A stretch of DNA of 64,000 nt from JBFLYO01 sp040756745. GTDB taxonomy: Bacteria; Bacteroidota; Ignavibacteria; UBA10030; UBA6906. A program made the position numbers and the translations under genes. The DNA is taken from the NCBI GenBank assembly GCA_040756745.1, contig JBFLYO010000021.1, positions 1 through 64,000 of the forward strand, written 5' to 3'. The notes beneath the pieces were generated by a model. That model did no database searches and was not told where the DNA came from. It saw nothing but the letters and a program-made list of their open reading frames with translations. Positions 43,687 through 52,940 of this stretch are shown piece after piece (positions within the stretch are counted from its first letter, which is position 1; every line of letters begins with the position of its first letter).

Positions 43687-45618
43687 ATGACCGAACCTAC
43701 CCTCCGCATTCTGCATCTGGAGGATGACACGAACGATGCGGAGCTGATTCGTGCCACGCTGAAGGAAGGAGGGCTGGATTGCACAGTGGATTGGGTGGAG
43801 ACGCGCGCACAGTATGAGGAGGCACTTCGTGAAAACCGGTGCGACATCATCCTGTCGGATTACCGCGTCCCGGGATTCGACGGTCTTGATGCGCTGGCGT
43901 TGGCGATGAAGGCCTGTCCCGACGTCCCGTTTATCTTCGTCTCCGGGACGATCGGCGAGGAGCGTGCCATTGCGGCCATCAAACTCGGCGCGACCGATTA
44001 CGTGCTCAAGGAGCGGCTCGCACGCCTCGTGACTGCGGTACGGCGAGCCCTGCAGGAAGTGCGCGAACGCGGGGAACGACGGGCAATGGAGGATCGCCTC
44101 AGGCAGAGCGAAGAGCAGTTTCGCCTCATTGCGGAAAACATGGCCGATCTCGTTGCGGTGGTCGATGTCACCGGCAAGCGGCTCTACAATAGTCCGTCGT
44201 ACCGGACGCTGCTCGGAGACCCTGGCCGGCTCCAGGGATCCGACTCGTTTGCCGAAATCCACCCTGCGGACCGCGAGCGCATACGACAGCTGTTTCAGGA
44301 GACGGTGACGACAGGCGAAGGCCGGAGGGCGGAGTACCGGATGATCGCCCACGACGGGTCCGTGCGTTACATCGAGTCACAGGGGAGCGTCGTCCGGGAC
44401 GGCACCGGAGTCATCTCGACAATCGTCATCGTTTCGCGCGACATCACCCAGAGAAAGCAGCTCGAGGAGCAGCTCCTCCATGCACAGAAGATGGAGAGCA
44501 TCGGCACGCTTGCAGGCGGGATCGCCCATGACTTCAACAATATCCTCGGCATCATCCTGGGATATGCCTCGGTGCTTCGCGAGGACGCCGGCAACCCCGC
44601 ACGGCTCAACCGGCATCTCACTGCGGTCATTGAGGCGGTCCAGCGGGGATCCTCCCTCGTCCGCCAGCTCCTGACCTTCGCCCGCAAGGCGGATGTAGTG
44701 TTTGCCCCAACGAGGGTGAACACCGTCGTCGACGAGGTCGTCCACATGTGCGCTGAGACCTTCCCCAAGACGATTGATTTCGTCCCCCGGCTTGACCCGT
44801 CCGCGCCGAATATCAGCGCGGACCGGACCCAGGTGCACCAGGCCCTGTTGAACCTCTGCGTCAACGCGCGCGATGCGATGCCGCACGGGGGCACAATCAC
44901 CCTCAGCACGTCCATTGCTCCCTCCGGCGAAATGACATCACGCTTCCCGCAGGCGCCGGAGGGATCCTACGTCTGCATCGCCATCACGGACACTGGCACC
45001 GGGATGGATGGGGCCACGCGCAGCAGAATCTTTGAGCCTTTCTTTACCACGAAGGGAGCAGACATGGGGACCGGACTGGGACTCGCGATCGTCTACGGCG
45101 TGGTCAAGAGTCACAATGCGTTCGTGGACGTGGAAAGCGAGTTGGGCAAGGGGACAACGTTCCGTCTCTATTTTCCCGCTGTGCCCGCGCACGTGGAGGT
45201 GCCCCCAGCGCAGGAGTCGGCGGCGCCGGAAGCGGCAGGGGGACACGAAACCGTTCTGCTCGTTGAAGACGAGGAGCAACTCCTGGTGCTCGCGAAGCTC
45301 CTCCTTGAGGGGAAGGGTTACACGGTGCTGACGGCCCGGGATGGAGACGAAGCAGTCGGAGTCTTCCGGAAGCACGCCGGTGAAATCGATCTTGTGCTTA
45401 CGGATCTGGGGCTGCCGAAACTCGACGGCTGGCAAGCATATCTGCAGATGAAGGCAATCCGGCCGGATACCGTGGCCATTGTCGCTACGGGGTATGCCGA
45501 CCCCCGCTCGAAATCGGATATGCTCAGCCAGGGGGTGGGGAACGTCATCCAGAAGCCGTATGAGCCGAACATCCTACTGCACACCGTCCGGCAGACGCTG
45601 GATGACGCGAAACGATAG
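43687..45618 (+). CDS. Hybrid histidine kinase REC-PAS-HisKA-HATPase-REC
   Basis: 643 residues from the ATG at 43687 (MTEPTLRILHLEDDTNDAEL); the frame opens 60 nt earlier inside the preceding gene. Order: REC (phospho-Asp in IILSDYRVPGFDG), PAS (about 140-265), HisKA of the HDFNN type (AGGIAHDFNNILGIILGYAS), HATPase_c (FEPFFTTKGADMGTGLGLAI), and a C-terminal REC (VLTDLGLPKLDGWQAYLQ). It has no membrane helix, so it is soluble. With the upstream receiver and CHASE3 kinase it forms a likely phosphorelay. Confidence 0.92.
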   Translation: MTEPTLRILHLEDDTNDAELIRATLKEGGLDCTVDWVETRAQYEEALRENRCDIILSDYRVPGFDGLDALALAMKACPDVPFIFVSGTIGEERAIAAIKLGATDYVLKERLARLVTAVRRALQEVRERGERRAMEDRLRQSEEQFRLIAENMADLVAVVDVTGKRLYNSPSYRTLLGDPGRLQGSDSFAEIHPADRERIRQLFQETVTTGEGRRAEYRMIAHDGSVRYIESQGSVVRDGTGVISTIVIVSRDITQRKQLEEQLLHAQKMESIGTLAGGIAHDFNNILGIILGYASVLREDAGNPARLNRHLTAVIEAVQRGSSLVRQLLTFARKADVVFAPTRVNTVVDEVVHMCAETFPKTIDFVPRLDPSAPNISADRTQVHQALLNLCVNARDAMPHGGTITLSTSIAPSGEMTSRFPQAPEGSYVCIAITDTGTGMDGATRSRIFEPFFTTKGADMGTGLGLAIVYGVVKSHNAFVDVESELGKGTTFRLYFPAVPAHVEVPPAQESAAPEAAGGHETVLLVEDEEQLLVLAKLLLEGKGYTVLTARDGDEAVGVFRKHAGEIDLVLTDLGLPKLDGWQAYLQMKAIRPDTVAIVATGYADPRSKSDMLSQGVGNVIQKPYEPNILLHTVRQTLDDAKR

Positions 45619-45651
45619 TCGGGCTCATCGGGAGCTGTCCGGAATCCGGGT

Positions 45652-46437
45652 TCATTTTCCGAAAACCCTCTTGAAGAATGCCTGCATGTCCGACCAGGAT
45701 TTCTTGTCGGCCTTCTCGTTGTAGGCGATCGCCATGTTGAACTTCTTTCCGTTCTCGGTGGCTTCGGGGTTCGTGAAGGCGTGGAGCGAGCCGGGGTAAT
45801 TGATGAATGTCATGTCGGCCTTTGCGGTCTTCATATCCGCCTTGAACTTTTTGATATCGTCCGCACTGACGAACTTGTCGTCGGCCCCGTTGCACACCAG
45901 GATGCGTGCTTTGATCTTCTCAGGCGTCCCTGAGGCAGTTGAGGCGAGACTTCCGTGGAAGCTCACCACACCCTGCAGGTCAACCCCCTGACGCGCCATT
46001 GCCAGCACGACCCCCCCGCCGAAACAATACCCCATCGCCCCCAGTTTAGCCGGGTCGACGTTCTCCTGCTGCTTAAGGAAGTCGAGGGCGGCCAGGAACC
46101 GCGTCTTCATAGTGGAGGGGTTCTTCATCACCGCGCCGGCCATCGTGCCCGCCGCGTCCGGCGTTTCCGCCGTTTTCCCCTCACCGTACATGTCGACGGC
46201 AAGCGCTACGTAGCCGAGTCCGGCGAGCATTTCCGCCCGGTGTCGGGCGTACTTGTTATGCCCCCACCATTCGTGCACCACGAGGATGCCGGGGCGTTTT
46301 TCCTTTGCGTCGTCGTACGCCAGGTAGCCCTTCAGGCTGATCCCTTCGGCTTCATACTGTACCTCACGCCCGGTCACGGCCGCACACGCAATCGTGGCAA
46401 ACAGGATCAGAAACAGGAAAGCGGCAGCGATGCGCAT
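45652..46437 (-). CDS. Exported dienelactone hydrolase family protein
   Basis: 261 residues from the ATG at 46437 (GGAGGAG three bases upstream), which begins the Sec signal MRIAAAFLFLILFATIACA. The alpha/beta-hydrolase triad is Cys in MGYCFGGGVVLAMA, Asp in CNGADDKFV and His in YPGSLHAFTNP, the Cys-His-Asp set of dienelactone hydrolases. Most family members are cytoplasmic; the signal sends this one to the envelope. Substrate unknown. Confidence 0.88.
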   Translation of the reverse strand: MRIAAAFLFLILFATIACAAVTGREVQYEAEGISLKGYLAYDDAKEKRPGILVVHEWWGHNKYARHRAEMLAGLGYVALAVDMYGEGKTAETPDAAGTMAGAVMKNPSTMKTRFLAALDFLKQQENVDPAKLGAMGYCFGGGVVLAMARQGVDLQGVVSFHGSLASTASGTPEKIKARILVCNGADDKFVSADDIKKFKADMKTAKADMTFINYPGSLHAFTNPEATENGKKFNMAIAYNEKADKKSWSDMQAFFKRVFGK

Positions 46438-46758
46438 AAACTCCTCCGATGATTGTTTGCGATCGAAAACCATGGGACGGGGGTTGAGGAATGTCCGTCA
46501 GGCCCATTAGGGAAAACTGATAAGGCGGAAGGGGAGTTCCAAGGCCAGCAAAAATCTGCGATTCACGCATCTTGAATCTCCGTTCGGCGAATCATATATT
46601 CCCGCATGGCCATTCGTAGGATGGCCATTCGTGGGATGGAATGGTGTCCCCCCTTGTTCTTTATTTCCTTCGGCGCTCCATTCGTGGCTCCGTCATGGAC
46701 AAGTTCCGCATCCGGATCCGCGGCGTGACGGACCGTTCCGGTTCAGGCAGACGGCCCC
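46438..46758. other. Intergenic region of 321 nt, little content
   Basis: Holds the ribosome site of the hydrolase gene on one side and the leader of the kinase gene on the other. The only structure I see is the 15-bp tandem duplication at 46606-46635. No RNA gene or credible small gene was found. Confidence 0.5.
46606..46635. repeat. 15-bp tandem duplication
   Basis: Two adjacent copies of ATGGCCATTCGTRGG (one base differs), followed by a partial third start ATGGA. A further CCATTCGTGG lies at about 46679. Located in the leader region of the Ser/Thr kinase gene. Confidence 0.75.
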
Positions 46759-48435
46759 ATGGCTAAGATCGGGAAATATGAGATTATTGAGGAACTCGGC
46801 CGCGGCGGCATGGGGGTCGTGTATAAGGCGTACGACGCCCTGATGGAGCGCGAAGTGGCGATCAAGGTGATCTCTGACGGCGTGCTGGCGCTGCCGGAAA
46901 TTAAGTCCCGCTTCTACCGTGAAGCGCGGACAGCCGGAAAGCTCTCCCACGAAAACATCACGGTCATCTACGACGTCAGCGAGGACGAAGGCCGGCCGTA
47001 CATCGTCATGGAGTATCTTGCGGGGGCCGACCTCGGGGCCATCCTTGACCGTAGCGAACCCCTTCCTCTCCAGCAGAAGCTCGAGTACGCAATCCAGATC
47101 TGCCGCGGTCTCGCATTCTCCCATTCGCGCGGCATCATCCATCGCGACATCAAGCCGGGCAATATCCGGATCACCGGAGACGGCAAGGTGAAGATCATGG
47201 ATTTCGGCATCGCCAAGCCGGAATCCAGCAACCTCACCCGCACCGGCGCCCTGATCGGCACTCCATTCTACATGTCCCCTGAACAGATCCAGGGGAAGAA
47301 GGTGGATACGCGATCCGACATCTTTTCCTTCGGGGTGCTCTTCTTTGAGCTGTTGACCGGTAAGAAACCGTTCCCGGGCAGCGAACCCACGTCGGTGATG
47401 TACAAGATCGTCCATGAAGAGCCGGAACAGATCGACGAGCACCTGATCGACCGCAGGACCGGGCTGCGCGACATCGTTCTCAAAACGCTTGAAAAGGATC
47501 CCGACCGCAGGTACCAGGACCTCTCCGAGGTTGCAGATGCCCTCGGACACATCCTTGCCGAAATGAGATCGGCGGACCGGAAAAAGGTCCTCGAACTCAA
47601 GCAAAAGATTGACCGCCTTATTGCCGAGAGCCGGGCGTTCCTGAGCGCAGGGAAGTTCAAGAAGGCGCTTGAAACGGCTGAGCGGGCGGCAAAGTTTGAT
47701 CCCGCGAATACGGAGATCGGCCGGCTGTCGATCGAGATCAGGAAGGCGGAGGAGGAAGCTGCGCGGAAGGCGTTCGTCGAAAGCCGCCTGCAAGATGCAC
47801 GGCGCGGGTATGCCGCGAAGAAGTATGAGAACGTCATTGCTCTCACGAAGCAGATCCTCGAGAGCGATCCCAACAACACCGAGGCCCAGCGCCTGAACAG
47901 GCAGGCGCAGGATGCGATTACCTACGCAAAGACCGGGGAGGAGCAATACGCCGAGACAATGCTCGCCGGCCCGGTTGCCGGGAAACGCCGCGAGGAGCAA
48001 CCTGCGCCGCAACGGAAGCCAACTCCTCCGCCACAGCCCGTGGAGCTGCCAAAGAAGACACCCCCGTCACCTGCGCGGCGGAAGACACTGGCGATCGTTG
48101 CCGTGGTTGTCCTGTTGGCCGGTCTCGGGATTTCCTACAGATTGTTCCTGTACACGCCGCCGGTTCCCACAGGGTTCGTGATGCTGAACGTCAGGCCCTG
48201 GGCACAGGTCACGCGCGTCGTTGGACCGGGAGACACCGAACTTCCTATCGACCAGAACACGATGACTCCGTGCCGGCTCGCGCTGCCGGCGGGGTCGTAT
48301 ACAATTCATCTTGCGAACCCGGCGTTCGGAAAACCGATCGTCGTGACGGTGGATGTGAAAGATGCCCAGATGCATGAGGTGAAGGAGAAATTTGCGGGGT
48401 TCGATATCGAACAGGCAGTGGCAAAGTTCCAATAA
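46759..48435 (+). CDS. Membrane Ser/Thr protein kinase with extracytoplasmic PEGA-like domain
   Basis: 558 residues. The kinase domain (1-265) has LGRGGMGVVYKAYD, Lys36, HRDIKPGN (Asp130), DFG (148-150) and MSPEQ. A helical, TPR-like region (about 280-395) and a Pro-rich linker follow. A membrane helix at about 445-467 (TLAIVAVVVLLAGLGISY) leads to an outer domain with PTGFVMLNVRPWAQV and MTPCRLALPAGSYTIHLANP, a PEGA-like beta sandwich. It heads a run of plus-strand genes for a lipoprotein, an outer-membrane protein and two TPR proteins, so it may monitor or control an envelope process. Confidence 0.92.
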   Translation: MAKIGKYEIIEELGRGGMGVVYKAYDALMEREVAIKVISDGVLALPEIKSRFYREARTAGKLSHENITVIYDVSEDEGRPYIVMEYLAGADLGAILDRSEPLPLQQKLEYAIQICRGLAFSHSRGIIHRDIKPGNIRITGDGKVKIMDFGIAKPESSNLTRTGALIGTPFYMSPEQIQGKKVDTRSDIFSFGVLFFELLTGKKPFPGSEPTSVMYKIVHEEPEQIDEHLIDRRTGLRDIVLKTLEKDPDRRYQDLSEVADALGHILAEMRSADRKKVLELKQKIDRLIAESRAFLSAGKFKKALETAERAAKFDPANTEIGRLSIEIRKAEEEAARKAFVESRLQDARRGYAAKKYENVIALTKQILESDPNNTEAQRLNRQAQDAITYAKTGEEQYAETMLAGPVAGKRREEQPAPQRKPTPPPQPVELPKKTPPSPARRKTLAIVAVVVLLAGLGISYRLFLYTPPVPTGFVMLNVRPWAQVTRVVGPGDTELPIDQNTMTPCRLALPAGSYTIHLANPAFGKPIVVTVDVKDAQMHEVKEKFAGFDIEQAVAKFQ

Positions 48436-48473
48436 CCCAACTCCAGATCCCATCCATCCAGAGGAGGTCGCTG

Positions 48474-48950
48474 ATGATTCGACTCCGGAGCATCCCGCTG
48501 ACCCTTGCCCCGCTGATCGGCCTTGCCCTGCTCATCGGGAGCTGTACCGAGGATGAAATCCCATCCACTCCGTCGCCACCGTTCCTCTTCACCGGCCTGA
48601 GGATCGCCAGATCCATCACTCCCGTGCCCGGAACGCCCCTCAGCGTGGGACAGCATACTGTCCGGTTCGAAGTGGATTACACGCTCGCGCCCGAGGAGGA
48701 TCGGCAAAAATCCACTTTCGCCGTGTTCGCCGATGTGTTCAGCCGGGATGCAGGCGGGAACGTCACCGTCCTTGCGTCGCTTCAGAACCCGCCTGCGCTC
48801 AAGTTAAGCGGGGCGGCTGTTCCGGAATCGCTGAGTTTCACCGTGCCTGCCGGCGCGCGCACGGTGGTGCTGGAGGCGTACATCGACACCATCCCCGCGG
48901 CCGGATTCGTGGTAACCATCGACACGACCCAGGCCTGGCCAGTCCAATAG
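48474..48950 (+). CDS. Lipoprotein of unknown function
   Basis: 158 residues with a strong GGAGGTCG ribosome site. The lipoprotein signal ends LGLALLIGSC-like (here LALLIGSC, Cys27). The mature part has a conserved-looking VGQHTVRFEVDYTLAPEEDRQ and is mostly beta, perhaps an immunoglobulin-like sandwich. No family is recognised. It lies between the membrane kinase and the outer-membrane protein genes with short gaps, so it is likely in their operon. Confidence 0.7.
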   Translation: MIRLRSIPLTLAPLIGLALLIGSCTEDEIPSTPSPPFLFTGLRIARSITPVPGTPLSVGQHTVRFEVDYTLAPEEDRQKSTFAVFADVFSRDAGGNVTVLASLQNPPALKLSGAAVPESLSFTVPAGARTVVLEAYIDTIPAAGFVVTIDTTQAWPVQ

Positions 48951-48965
48951 CCCGCGCACACGACC

Positions 48966-50297
48966 ATGAACCCAGCCATGTGTACTCGACTCTCAGCTGC
49001 GTTGCTCGTCAGTACGCTCGTTGCCGCCCTGGTCACGAACGCGGCAGCGCAGACCAACACCGAGAATTTTGCCCAGTTCCGGTTTAACTTCAATAACCCG
49101 GGGGCACGCGCGACCGGCATCGGTGGTGCGTTCATCTCTATTGCCGACGACGCGACGGCGGCGGAGGCAAACCCGGCCGGCCTCACCACGATCATACGGC
49201 CTGAAGTCTCATTTGAGACCAAGGGGATAAAGTTCACGCAAAAGGTCTCGAACTTCTCCCATACGGGGACATCTGCAAACTTTGTGCTCGTTGAGAAGAA
49301 GTTTTCGCGTTCGCTCATCAGCCCGTCGTTCGGCAGCGTCGTCTTCCCCGTGCGCCGCTTCACCTTCTCAGCCTTCCGGCACGAACTCGTGAATTTCGAA
49401 AGTGCGTTTTTCACGAAAGGGAGCTTCGTCTCGACAGTGCCGCCGACGAGTCCCTTTTTCCCCGCCTCCTATTTCCCCGTGAAGGCGGAGAACACACTGA
49501 AGGTCGTCAACTGGGGAGCGGCGGTCTCCTACAAGGTGTCAGGCATGTTTTCACTGGGGATTTCCGGCGGCCTCTCGACCATCAGCATGAAGTCGTCGCT
49601 CAGCCGCTACTTCCTTGAAGTCTTCACCGACGGCAATATCGCAAACGTTGCGACGATCGACGACACCGGCACGGATTTCTTCATCAATGCGGGAGTGATC
49701 GTGAAGCCGTCCGAGAATTTCGCCATCGGTGCGATCTTCAAGCGGCGGCCGTCGTTCTCTCTCACCCATTCGTTCCGGTTCACGGATTTCCCGAAGGACT
49801 CGACCAGGGCGAAAAAGATCAATTTCAATGTCCCGATGTCCGCGGGGATCGGAGTGTCGTACCGGCCGCTGGACGAGCTTACCCTTTCCCTTGACGGGGT
49901 CTGGATCGCATATTCCCAGCTCATTGATGATTTTGTCCTGACAATTTCCGAGGAGAGCTCGAGACCGTCTGATTACAAGGTGGATGACGGTTTTGAAATC
50001 CACGGAGGGGCTGAGTACGTGATGTTCCTCCGGTCGATCGGCATCGTCCTCCGGGCCGGATTCTACACCGAGCCAGACAATCGGATTCGTTGGGTGGGAA
50101 ATGTGAACGATACGGCCGACCCGAACCGGACCTTCGCCCGCCAGCTGTTGGCGGGACTCTTTCTGAAAGGCGATTCGTACATCCATACCACATTTGGACT
50201 CGGGCTGGTGCTGTCGAACAGCTTCCAGCTCGACGTGGCAGGGAATATATCCGCGGTGACCGATGAACTTGTCGGTTCTGTCGTGGTCAGGTTCTGA
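48966..50297 (+). CDS. PorV/FadL-like outer membrane beta-barrel protein
   Basis: 443 residues. A Sec signal ends at NAAAQ. The N-terminus of the mature protein, PGARATGIGGAFISIADDAT and EANPAGL, is the OmpP1/FadL/PorV opening block. The remainder is amphipathic strands ending SVVVRF, a typical barrel C-terminus with a terminal Phe. Such proteins serve as transport channels or as docking shuttles in type IX secretion. No other type IX gene is in the window, so the general family name is kept. Confidence 0.82.
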   Translation: MNPAMCTRLSAALLVSTLVAALVTNAAAQTNTENFAQFRFNFNNPGARATGIGGAFISIADDATAAEANPAGLTTIIRPEVSFETKGIKFTQKVSNFSHTGTSANFVLVEKKFSRSLISPSFGSVVFPVRRFTFSAFRHELVNFESAFFTKGSFVSTVPPTSPFFPASYFPVKAENTLKVVNWGAAVSYKVSGMFSLGISGGLSTISMKSSLSRYFLEVFTDGNIANVATIDDTGTDFFINAGVIVKPSENFAIGAIFKRRPSFSLTHSFRFTDFPKDSTRAKKINFNVPMSAGIGVSYRPLDELTLSLDGVWIAYSQLIDDFVLTISEESSRPSDYKVDDGFEIHGGAEYVMFLRSIGIVLRAGFYTEPDNRIRWVGNVNDTADPNRTFARQLLAGLFLKGDSYIHTTFGLGLVLSNSFQLDVAGNISAVTDELVGSVVVRF

Positions 50298-50310
50298 CGT
50301 GCCCCTGCGC

Positions 50311-51594
50311 ATGAATTTGAGAGATGCCGCCATTGCCCTGCTATGTGTGGGCCTGATCGGCGTCTCCACTGCGCGCGGACAGTCGCCCTGGTTCGTTTCG
50401 TATGAGAAGGCGTTGACCGCGCAGGAGGAAGGTGACTGGAAGTCGTCCATCCAGTATCTCAAAGAGGCCATCGCGGCGAAAGGCGTGGAAAAGCTGAAAG
50501 CGAAGACGTACGGTCTCCGCTTTGTCAATTATCTCCCCTATTTTCACCTTGGCCTTGCCCATTATCATCTCAAGGACAAGCGGCAGGCTCTCGAGAACCT
50601 GGATGTCTCCCTTCGCCAGGGCGCAATTGCGGAGTCCCCGGAGGATCTTGAGCGGCTGCAAGCACTGAGGGCTGAGTTGTCAGGCGTTGCCGCGAAGCAA
50701 CCGACGGATGTCGAGAAACGCCCCCCTCCGGCCGTCGAAACGCCCGGAGGCGAAATCGCCGGAGGGCTCCCATGGTATGTGAATTACGAAACCGCGCTTG
50801 AATACATCGAGTCGGGAGATTGGCTCCAAGCGACCGAAAACCTCAAGCTTGCGCTCGCTGCCAACGGCATCCCCCGGCGGTACGCGCGGACGTACGGGAT
50901 GTGGTTCGTCACGTACATCCCCTACTACTATCTGGGAGTGGCCTATTACAACCAGGGGTTGTGGCAGCTTGCGGTCAGGTATTTTGAGACAGCGGAACGA
51001 CTGGGAGAGGTAAAGGACCTTGAACCGGAGTCGTCGACACTGCAGCGGATGCTGACTGAGGCGCGCAGGCGCAATGTGCCGCTTGGCGGCCGCGCTGTCT
51101 CGGAACAGCTGAGGGAAACCCTCAACCGCGAGATTGCGGAGGCCGTGCGGCTCTTCAACCAGCAGTCCTACACGGAAGCGGAGGCGAAGTTCTCCGGAGT
51201 CCTCCAGCTTGATCCGTACAATTCCGTGGCGAAGAATTACATGGCGCGTATTGCGAGGTTCCCTCGCGATACTGCGGGCGAATCACCTGTCAACAAAGAC
51301 TTTTCCAGCGGGATGGTCCAGCTGTTGAAAGGGAACCACGAGCGGGCGATCAGGCTGTTCCGCGCGGCGGAGGGGGAGATGGGCCAGGACGTGGAGTTGC
51401 ATGTATATCTCGGCGTCGCATACTGCCTCCGCTACCGTTCATCAGGGAAGAAAGATGCATCGGCGGTCCGCACGGCACGGGAGGAATTCCGGCGGGCGCT
51501 CGCGATCGATCCGGGCTACAAACTTGATGCGACGCTGTTCTCCAAAGACGTGATCGATGTGTTCAACACTGTGAAGAGGGCGGCGAAGAAATGA
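50311..51594 (+). CDS. Secreted TPR protein with duplicated W-Y-V/TYG module
   Basis: 427 residues from the ATG at 50311, which opens the signal MNLRDAAIALLCVGLIGVST; the longer frame overlaps the barrel gene. Two copies of an 80-residue module occur: SPWFVSYEKAL...KTYGLRFVNYLPYFHLG (about 23-105) and LPWYVNYETAL...RTYGMWFVTYIPYYYLG (about 150-235). Ordinary TPRs follow in the C-terminal half (EAEAKFSGVLQLDPYNSVAK). A third copy of the module begins the next gene. Probably periplasmic; function unknown. Its stop overlaps the next start by 4 nt. Confidence 0.78.
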   Translation: MNLRDAAIALLCVGLIGVSTARGQSPWFVSYEKALTAQEEGDWKSSIQYLKEAIAAKGVEKLKAKTYGLRFVNYLPYFHLGLAHYHLKDKRQALENLDVSLRQGAIAESPEDLERLQALRAELSGVAAKQPTDVEKRPPPAVETPGGEIAGGLPWYVNYETALEYIESGDWLQATENLKLALAANGIPRRYARTYGMWFVTYIPYYYLGVAYYNQGLWQLAVRYFETAERLGEVKDLEPESSTLQRMLTEARRRNVPLGGRAVSEQLRETLNREIAEAVRLFNQQSYTEAEAKFSGVLQLDPYNSVAKNYMARIARFPRDTAGESPVNKDFSSGMVQLLKGNHERAIRLFRAAEGEMGQDVELHVYLGVAYCLRYRSSGKKDASAVRTAREEFRRALAIDPGYKLDATLFSKDVIDVFNTVKRAAKK

Positions 51595-52928
51595 CAACGG
51601 GGACACGGAGACACGAAGAGGAGGGCAGATTGAGGTTAAGGTCAAGGGTAAGGGGGGACACATCCCTTAACCTTAACCTGCTTCACCCCTTAACCTTAAT
51701 CTCTGTTTCGCTGTGCCTCTGTGCTCTTCTCCTCCCCCAGTCGCTGCATGCCCAAGAATGGTACGTCAGCTACGAGAAGGGGCTCGACGCCGTCAAGAAC
51801 CAGCAATGGCAGGAAGCGGTCCGCTACCTCTCCGACGCCATCGCAGAGCAGGATGAATCGAAGGCGAGCAAGAGGACGTACGGCATGCAGTTCATCGATT
51901 ATTTTCCGTACGTCTATCGTGGTGTGGCATACTACAGGCTCGGTGACCGGGCGAAGGCACTTGCAGATCTTGAAAAGGCTGAAGGAGAGAGCTCAGTCCC
52001 GACTGCCAGCAATGATGCAACCGCGGCGAAGCTCCTTCGGGATTATCTTGACCTCCTCCGCAAGCCCGCGCCCACGCCCCAAACAGACGCTGCCTTTGCC
52101 GAAGGCGTGAGGCTGTACAATCAGAGGGACTATAAGGGAGCGATTGCCAAGCTTCAGGAGGTGTCGAACACCTCTCCCAGGTACGCAGACGCGGGCCGGT
52201 ACATCAAGCTTGCCGACACGGAGTTGAAGAAGGCCGAGGCGGCGGCCGACCTGAAGGACAAAAAGGACCGCGCCGAGAAAGCGTTCGCGACTGGGGTTCA
52301 GTATTTCAACCAGAAGAATCTCGACCAGGCGGAGGAAGCGTTCCAGTCGGTGCTGCAGCTCGACGCTACCCGTGCGGATGCGCGCCGATACCTCGGCAGG
52401 ATTACGGATCTTCGGCGGAGTGCGGCGCCGACGGCGACAGCGCAGCGGGAGACCGCAAAAGAGACTCCGCACACATCCGCTCCACCCGCGGTGGACACCA
52501 CCGCTCAAATGTTCTTCCGGCAGGCGGTTGCGCTCTTCACCGGCGGCAAGATAGGGGAAGCGAAGGCCCAGTTTCAGAGTCTCCGCCGGACCGACCCCAG
52601 CAACGGCGAAATCGGAACGTACCTGCAGTCCATTGCTGACATCGAGAGTAAGACAAGGAAGGGAATCGCGGCGTATTTCGAAGGGGACTACCAAAAGGCA
52701 ATCGATCAGTTGACCGAAGCGGGGAAAGCCCGTTCGGACAGTCCGACCCTGTACGCCTTTCTCGCATGTTCCTATGCGGCGCAATACCTTCTGACCGGAG
52801 AGGACGACGGGGCGCTCAGGCGAAACGCGGTCGATGCCTTTGGGAGGACGAAGCAGATGGATGCTGGGTATGTGTTGGATGGCAAGTTCATCTCACCGCG
52901 GATCATTGCAATGCTGAACGGTCGTTGA
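51591..52928 (+). CDS. Secreted TPR protein with W-Y-V/TYG module
   Basis: 445 residues from an ATG at 51591 overlapping the previous stop (ATGA). The N-terminal 33 residues are Arg/Gly/Leu-rich and coded by a low-complexity inverted repeat. The signal core (LTLISVSLCLCALLLPQSLH, cut at HAQ-E) is also coded by simple-repeat-like DNA. Then comes one copy of the module shared with the previous gene (EWYVSYEKGLDAVKN...RTYGMQFIDYFPYVYRG) and several TPRs (GVQYFNQKNLDQAEEAFQSV). Probably periplasmic. A later start inside the repeat is possible, but no better ATG exists. Confidence 0.72.
   Translation: MTTGTRRHEEEGRLRLRSRVRGDTSLNLNLLHPLTLISVSLCLCALLLPQSLHAQEWYVSYEKGLDAVKNQQWQEAVRYLSDAIAEQDESKASKRTYGMQFIDYFPYVYRGVAYYRLGDRAKALADLEKAEGESSVPTASNDATAAKLLRDYLDLLRKPAPTPQTDAAFAEGVRLYNQRDYKGAIAKLQEVSNTSPRYADAGRYIKLADTELKKAEAAADLKDKKDRAEKAFATGVQYFNQKNLDQAEEAFQSVLQLDATRADARRYLGRITDLRRSAAPTATAQRETAKETPHTSAPPAVDTTAQMFFRQAVALFTGGKIGEAKAQFQSLRRTDPSNGEIGTYLQSIADIESKTRKGIAAYFEGDYQKAIDQLTEAGKARSDSPTLYAFLACSYAAQYLLTGEDDGALRRNAVDAFGRTKQMDAGYVLDGKFISPRIIAMLNGR
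51634..51699. repeat. TTAACC-type inverted repeat inside a gene start
   Basis: GGTTAAGGTCAAGGG (51634-51648) pairs with CCCTTAACCTTAACC (51664-51678) at 14 of 15 positions; a further CCCCTTAACCTTAATC copy follows at 51686. It resembles the AACCTT hexamer tract at 61613-61666, so the same kind of intergenic sequence seems to recur in this genome. Confidence 0.7.
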
Positions 52929-52940
52929 GCTAGTGGGAGC

